A DNA stretch of 10,038 bases from NCBI GenBank assembly GCA_964534745.1, contig CAZHQW010000083.1, positions 1-10,038 of the forward strand, written 5' to 3'. Every line of letters begins with the position of its first letter. Position 1 is the stretch's first letter. Origin of the DNA: G020354785 sp964534745 (GTDB taxonomy: Bacteria; Bacteroidota; Bacteroidia; Bacteroidales; UBA10428). The position numbers and the translations under genes are program-made. Below the pieces are notes generated by a model that was given only the letters and a program-made list of their open reading frames with translations, searched no databases and was not told where the DNA came from. Shown piece by piece: positions 6,955 to 10,038 of this stretch.

Positions 6955-8649
6955 TTATTCGGGATTTTTAACGCAGCGGACTGAACATCCTATTCCCTTA
7001 AAGTCGTTACTACGGAAGATGTTGTCATAGGCATTTAACAATAACCGGCCATTCGCCTGATAACTATCATACTCTGTAGAATTCCAGAATAGCGTACCTA
7101 TACCCAAACTCCCGAAATTACTGTCGTAATATCGGAAACCGGCAGGGAGGGCAGTAAATCCGCTTGTATTTGTACCGTTTCCGCCTGAATCCCAGCCAAT
7201 AGTGCTTTTTAATTTAGTCCCTTCATCGGTCCCGCGCCAATCTGTAGCATCAGCCTCAGCCTGACTCATACCCAGGTACATTTCAAGCTCTTTCCATTCA
7301 GAATCACTTGGAACATGCCATCCTGTAGGACAAATGCCCTGTACACCGCTGGGATTACTGTCACTGCCGGGTGCTCCGTTCATTACTGCGGCCCATGTAT
7401 ATAAAAGTCCGTAAATATCTTCATTGCCAGGATCATTATTATAGTAAAACCAGTATTTTGCTGAATATTGTCCAGTTAGATCTCCGGCACCAGTTCCATC
7501 ATTCAGGGCAGAGCTGTCGGAATAATACTTTGCTTTCAGGTTTTCTGCCATCCAGACCTGGTTTCCGATCTTAACAGTCTTATATGTCTCACCGTCGCGT
7601 CTGTCTATCCAGTCATCACCCGGTTCCCAGTCAACGTTCGGATCATCTGTAAGTGTTGCAAAGTTGACATTATCCCCATATGAGATACCTGCACTGTTTA
7701 TTGCATATGCCCTGACGTAATAATTTGTCAGGGGCAACAATCCGGTGATATCGCTTATAAACGACCCTGTACCACTGCCATCGGTTGTGTGGCTATCTGA
7801 GACCGTTGGATTCTCAGCGGTACTCCAGCATACTCCGCGTTCAGTCACAGGTGCCCCACCGTCAGAGGTTACTTCGCCCCCTCCAACTGCAGATGAAAAT
7901 GTTATTGCAGTTATACTCTTTGTAGTTACTTCAGCAAGCTGGGCGGATGTCTTAAAACTAACCTGGTTGCCATAAGAAGTTCCTGCAGTATTTGTTGCAT
8001 AGGCACGAACATAATATGTTGTATTTAATGACAAGCTTATCATCTGGCTTTCAAATGGACCGGTTGAAGTCCTTGAACCAAGTGAAGTCTTATTACTGTT
8101 GCCCTCAATCACAGGAGTTACCGTTTCACTTGACCAGCAGTGCCCATGCTGTGTTACTTCGTAAGCTCCTGCTCCGAGACTCTCCATGTTGCCACCTATA
8201 TTTGCTGAAGTTGCAGTAATATCAGTAACTTCTCCTGTGGATACCACAGGACTACCCAGGTTTAAAGTTCGGAATGACAGAATAACGTCACCATATACGA
8301 CTGTTCCTGATTTCTCAGCGTATGCCCTGACATAATATTTTGTGCCGGGTAAAAGATCAGTCATTAGGCTGCTATACGAATCTGATATATTTGCCGGGCC
8401 ATTCTCAGTTCTATTTTCATTTTCATACATAGTAGGCTCGCCGCTTGTAGACCAGCAATGGCCGTGCTGTTCAATGCCCTTGCCCGGATCGATTATTGTT
8501 GCATATGCCCTGGCAGTTGTATGTGCAATATTTGAAATACTATCATTGCTTACCATCATAATCCTCTCTTCTTCTTTTTTACATGAAGAGAAAGAAATTA
8601 AGATGAAAACCAGGATATCCAGAATAATTATTATACAGGTGCTTTTCAT
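6955..8649 (-). CDS. FISUMP-domain lipoprotein with three FN3-like repeats
   Basis: A 564-residue exported lipoprotein. The frame is open to an ATG at 8700, but the ATG at 8649 gives a compact signal peptide ending ISFSSC, with Cys23 as the lipidated residue. Cys23 is followed by KKEEE, which resembles the Bacteroidota lipoprotein export signal and predicts a surface location. Three FN3/Ig-like repeats follow (about 30-128, 133-234 and 239-333). Each has a HCWS or VCWS strand, an xGLxPxTxYYVRAYA strand and a closing YG..V.F.T strand. About 349-562 is a FISUMP domain (Fibrobacter succinogenes major paralogous domain, TIGR02145), with the hallmark pieces KIGNQVWMAENLK, IYGLLYTWAAVMN, CPTGWHVPSDSEWKELE, FTALPAGFR and FWNSTE, and a final CSVRCVKN. 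FISUMP proteins are abundant in Bacteroidota and Fibrobacteres surface proteomes, but their function is not established. The gene lies immediately upstream of the T9SS CBM9-like gene, and the two may be made together as surface components. Confidence 0.9.
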   Translation of the reverse strand: MKSTCIIIILDILVFILISFSSCKKEEERIMMVSNDSISNIAHTTARAYATIIDPGKGIEQHGHCWSTSGEPTMYENENRTENGPANISDSYSSLMTDLLPGTKYYVRAYAEKSGTVVYGDVILSFRTLNLGSPVVSTGEVTDITATSANIGGNMESLGAGAYEVTQHGHCWSSETVTPVIEGNSNKTSLGSRTSTGPFESQMISLSLNTTYYVRAYATNTAGTSYGNQVSFKTSAQLAEVTTKSITAITFSSAVGGGEVTSDGGAPVTERGVCWSTAENPTVSDSHTTDGSGTGSFISDITGLLPLTNYYVRAYAINSAGISYGDNVNFATLTDDPNVDWEPGDDWIDRRDGETYKTVKIGNQVWMAENLKAKYYSDSSALNDGTGAGDLTGQYSAKYWFYYNNDPGNEDIYGLLYTWAAVMNGAPGSDSNPSGVQGICPTGWHVPSDSEWKELEMYLGMSQAEADATDWRGTDEGTKLKSTIGWDSGGNGTNTSGFTALPAGFRYYDSNFGSLGIGTLFWNSTEYDSYQANGRLLLNAYDNIFRSNDFKGIGCSVRCVKNPE

Positions 8650-8772
8650 AGATTTAAGAATCAAATACTTATTAATCATAAATATAAAGAAATATTGCAA
8701 TTAAATCAAGAGCCCCTGTTCAAACAAATTAATTTATAATGTGTTATATTAGTATTATTAAACAGAAATGAT

Positions 8773-9576
8773 ATGGTAATGAAAAGACTATTCATTTATA
8801 CTATTACTTTAATTATCAGTGCTTATCTGTACTCACAGGATTATGCAGTTGAGCAGTTGAAAAATTCCCCCCGCCACCATGAATGGGTTGATGTTAAGTC
8901 AGGTAAAAGGACAGTACATTGCTTTGTAGTATATCCTGAAAGATCTTATGATGTACTGGCTGTTATTGTTATACACGAGAACCGTGGACTGACGGACTGG
9001 GTGAGAAGCTTTGCGGATCAGCTTGCAGCAGACGGATATATTGCTGTTGCTCCTGATTTGCTATCAGGATTCAGTACCGAAAAGACCCGTACAAGTGACT
9101 TTGATAATTCAGATGAGGCAAGAGATGCTATATATAGACTGGACGCCGATCAAATAACGTCAGACTTGAACACAGTGCAAGAGTACATAGCAAGTGTGCC
9201 GGGTTCGAATGGCATAGTAGCTGTAATAGGATTTTGCTGGGGAGGAACACAAACCTTCAGATTTGCTACCAATAACTCCGAAATTGTTGCTGCCCTCGTT
9301 TTTTACGGCAGTGCCCCTGATAGTCCGGATGATATTAAAAGAATAACGGCCTCTGTCTATGGGTTTTATGGCGAGAACGACCAGAGAATAGATGCCACTA
9401 TTCCGCAAACTGAAGAACTGATGAACAATGAAGGCAAAATATTTGACTATGAGATTTATGAAGGAGCCGGACATGCCTTTATGAGGTATGCCGATGATCC
9501 GTCGGGTTCCGCGGAAATTAAAAAAGCCGGCAATGATGCCTGGTCAAGGATAAAAATGATACTCGAAAAATATTAA
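8773..9576 (+). CDS. Exported dienelactone hydrolase family protein
   Basis: A 267-residue alpha/beta-hydrolase of the dienelactone hydrolase (DLH) family. The first codons give MVMKRLF; the Met at 8779 is an equally good start. A signal peptide ends near YLYS, with cleavage probably before Gln22, so the enzyme is periplasmic or exported rather than cytoplasmic like classical DLH. Visible family features are the IVIHENRGL segment (Glu69, matching the conserved Glu that contacts the nucleophile in DLH), VAPDLL, the nucleophile elbow VIGFCWGG with Cys155, YGENDQ with Asp203, and YEGAGHAF with His234. The triad is therefore Cys-Asp-His as in true DLH, not Ser-Asp-His. The substrate is unknown: exported homologues are usually annotated only as DLH-family hydrolases, and no aromatic-degradation genes adjoin this one, so a role in chlorocatechol breakdown is not supported. 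It converges on the small membrane protein gene. Confidence 0.92.
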   Translation: MVMKRLFIYTITLIISAYLYSQDYAVEQLKNSPRHHEWVDVKSGKRTVHCFVVYPERSYDVLAVIVIHENRGLTDWVRSFADQLAADGYIAVAPDLLSGFSTEKTRTSDFDNSDEARDAIYRLDADQITSDLNTVQEYIASVPGSNGIVAVIGFCWGGTQTFRFATNNSEIVAALVFYGSAPDSPDDIKRITASVYGFYGENDQRIDATIPQTEELMNNEGKIFDYEIYEGAGHAFMRYADDPSGSAEIKKAGNDAWSRIKMILEKY

Positions 9577-9578
9577 AA

Positions 9579-9614
9579 GGGACAGCGAAAAGAGGGACAG
9601 CGCCCCTATTTTTT
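9579..9614. repeat. Tandem GGGACAGCG element with T-rich tail
   Basis: GGGACAGCG occurs at 9579-9587 and again at 9594-9602, separated by AAAAGA. The second copy continues into CCCCTATTTTTTATTT. AGGG (9593-9596) can pair with CCCT (9604-9607) to form a short stem before the T run, so it may act as a weak rightward terminator for the hydrolase gene. It shares its core word with the hairpin at 5871-5901 and sits in the same kind of place, a short gap between convergent genes. It lacks the full inverted right arm seen there, so it looks like a rearranged or decayed copy. Confidence 0.65.
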
Positions 9615-9921
9615 ATTTATTCACCTGCACCTTTTCGACTCGCAGTGCGCGCCTTAAATCCTGCCTTGTTATTCCAAGTTGCTTAAATAACCTGTTTGGT
9701 TTGATATTAATTAATACAAGTACAAAAAGAAGTAATAAACCTCCAAGTACAAAAGCCTGCATTACTGCCACCGTTATTATGTTTATTATTACCAGCAATA
9801 CCAGTACTACAATTGAAGCATTATTGGCACCCTGAACAGCTGCTTTCCACTCATTAAGCTTTTGCTCATCAACGCCCGGAAAATCCTCTGCTGTCAGTTC
9901 CCTGATTTTTTTTCTTGCCAT
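9613..9921 (-). CDS. Small two-helix membrane protein
   Basis: A 102-residue hypothetical membrane protein. Residues 1-33 are charged and soluble (MARKKIRELTAEDFPGVDEQ...), residues about 36-73 form two closely spaced hydrophobic helices with a short turn near QAFVLGG, and the last 25 residues are basic (KPNRLFKQLGITRQDLRRALR). This predicts a helical hairpin in the inner membrane with both ends on the cytoplasmic side. I do not recognise a named family. The ATG at 9921 is the natural start, with an AT-rich upstream segment to the window end in which no clear promoter is visible. The stop lies about 10 bp from the GGGACAGCG element. Confidence 0.7.
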   Translation of the reverse strand: MARKKIRELTAEDFPGVDEQKLNEWKAAVQGANNASIVVLVLLVIINIITVAVMQAFVLGGLLLLFVLVLINIKPNRLFKQLGITRQDLRRALRVEKVQVNK

Positions 9922-10038
9922 TTTGAGAATTTTGTTTGTTAGTAATTAGGGTTATGAAATTATGGTTCTAAATATAATAATTTAACCTTACGGCGGTTCT
10001 CTCTTTGGAAATATTATTTGCTCCAATCCTGAAAATTG

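Noticed and set aside
3350..8649. A polysaccharide utilisation locus
   Set aside because: Only one glycoside hydrolase is present, with no SusC/SusD pair, sensor or transporter; the CBM9-like and FISUMP genes are on the opposite strand.
8650..8700. Upstream ATG extending the FISUMP lipoprotein by 17 residues
   Set aside because: The extension would place a long extra stretch before the signal peptide; the ATG at 8649 gives a standard lipoprotein signal.
8745..8752. TATATTAG as a -7 promoter box for the hydrolase gene
   Set aside because: It has one mismatch to TAnnTTTG and no TTTG -33 box at the proper distance, so I did not list it as a feature.

Overview
The window looks like chromosomal DNA of a Bacteroidota member, probably a free-living or sediment Bacteroidales/Marinilabiliales-type organism. 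The evidence is a Por secretion system (T9SS) C-terminal sorting domain, a FISUMP-domain lipoprotein, a BACON-Kelch lipoprotein, a lipoprotein-export-like acidic stretch after the lipidated Cys, signal peptidase I sites followed by Gln, a TAnnTTTG-type promoter, and AT-rich intergenic DNA with no consistent Shine-Dalgarno sequences. The genus cannot be named from the sequence.

Layout, left to right. (1) 88-1374 (+): a BACON plus six-blade Kelch propeller lipoprotein. It ends at a strong hairpin terminator (1423-1461) shared with a convergent gene. (2) 1494-2246 (-): a GYF_2 domain, polyproline linker and multi-pass membrane domain. (3) A 324-bp AT-rich divergent intergenic region, with a good Bacteroidota promoter facing right. 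(4) 2571-3245 (+): a soluble protein I do not recognise. (5) 3350-5863 (+): a secreted family 3 glycoside hydrolase with a PA14 insertion and complete catalytic residues. (6) A GGGACAGCGC hairpin between convergent genes. (7) 5916-6908 (-): a T9SS-secreted CBM9-like protein, 46 bp downstream of (8) 6955-8649 (-): a lipoprotein with three FN3-like repeats and a FISUMP domain. These two probably form an operon. (9) 8773-9576 (+): an exported dienelactone-hydrolase-family protein. (10) A second GGGACAGCG-containing element, again between convergent genes. (11) 9613-9921 (-): a small two-helix membrane protein.

Most proteins act at or beyond the inner membrane: two lipoproteins, three signal peptidase I exports (one predicted to be passed out by T9SS) and two membrane proteins. 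A general theme of carbohydrate handling and surface architecture is plausible (GH3, CBM9-like, FN3/FISUMP, Kelch). However, there is no SusC/SusD pair, regulator or transporter, so this is not a recognisable polysaccharide utilisation locus, and the genes need not share one pathway. I see no tRNA, rRNA, CRISPR array, insertion sequence, phage gene or defence system. The parts most worth a second look are the repeated GGGACAGCGC elements, the unrecognised 2571-3245 protein, and the paired FISUMP lipoprotein and T9SS CBM9-like secreted protein.
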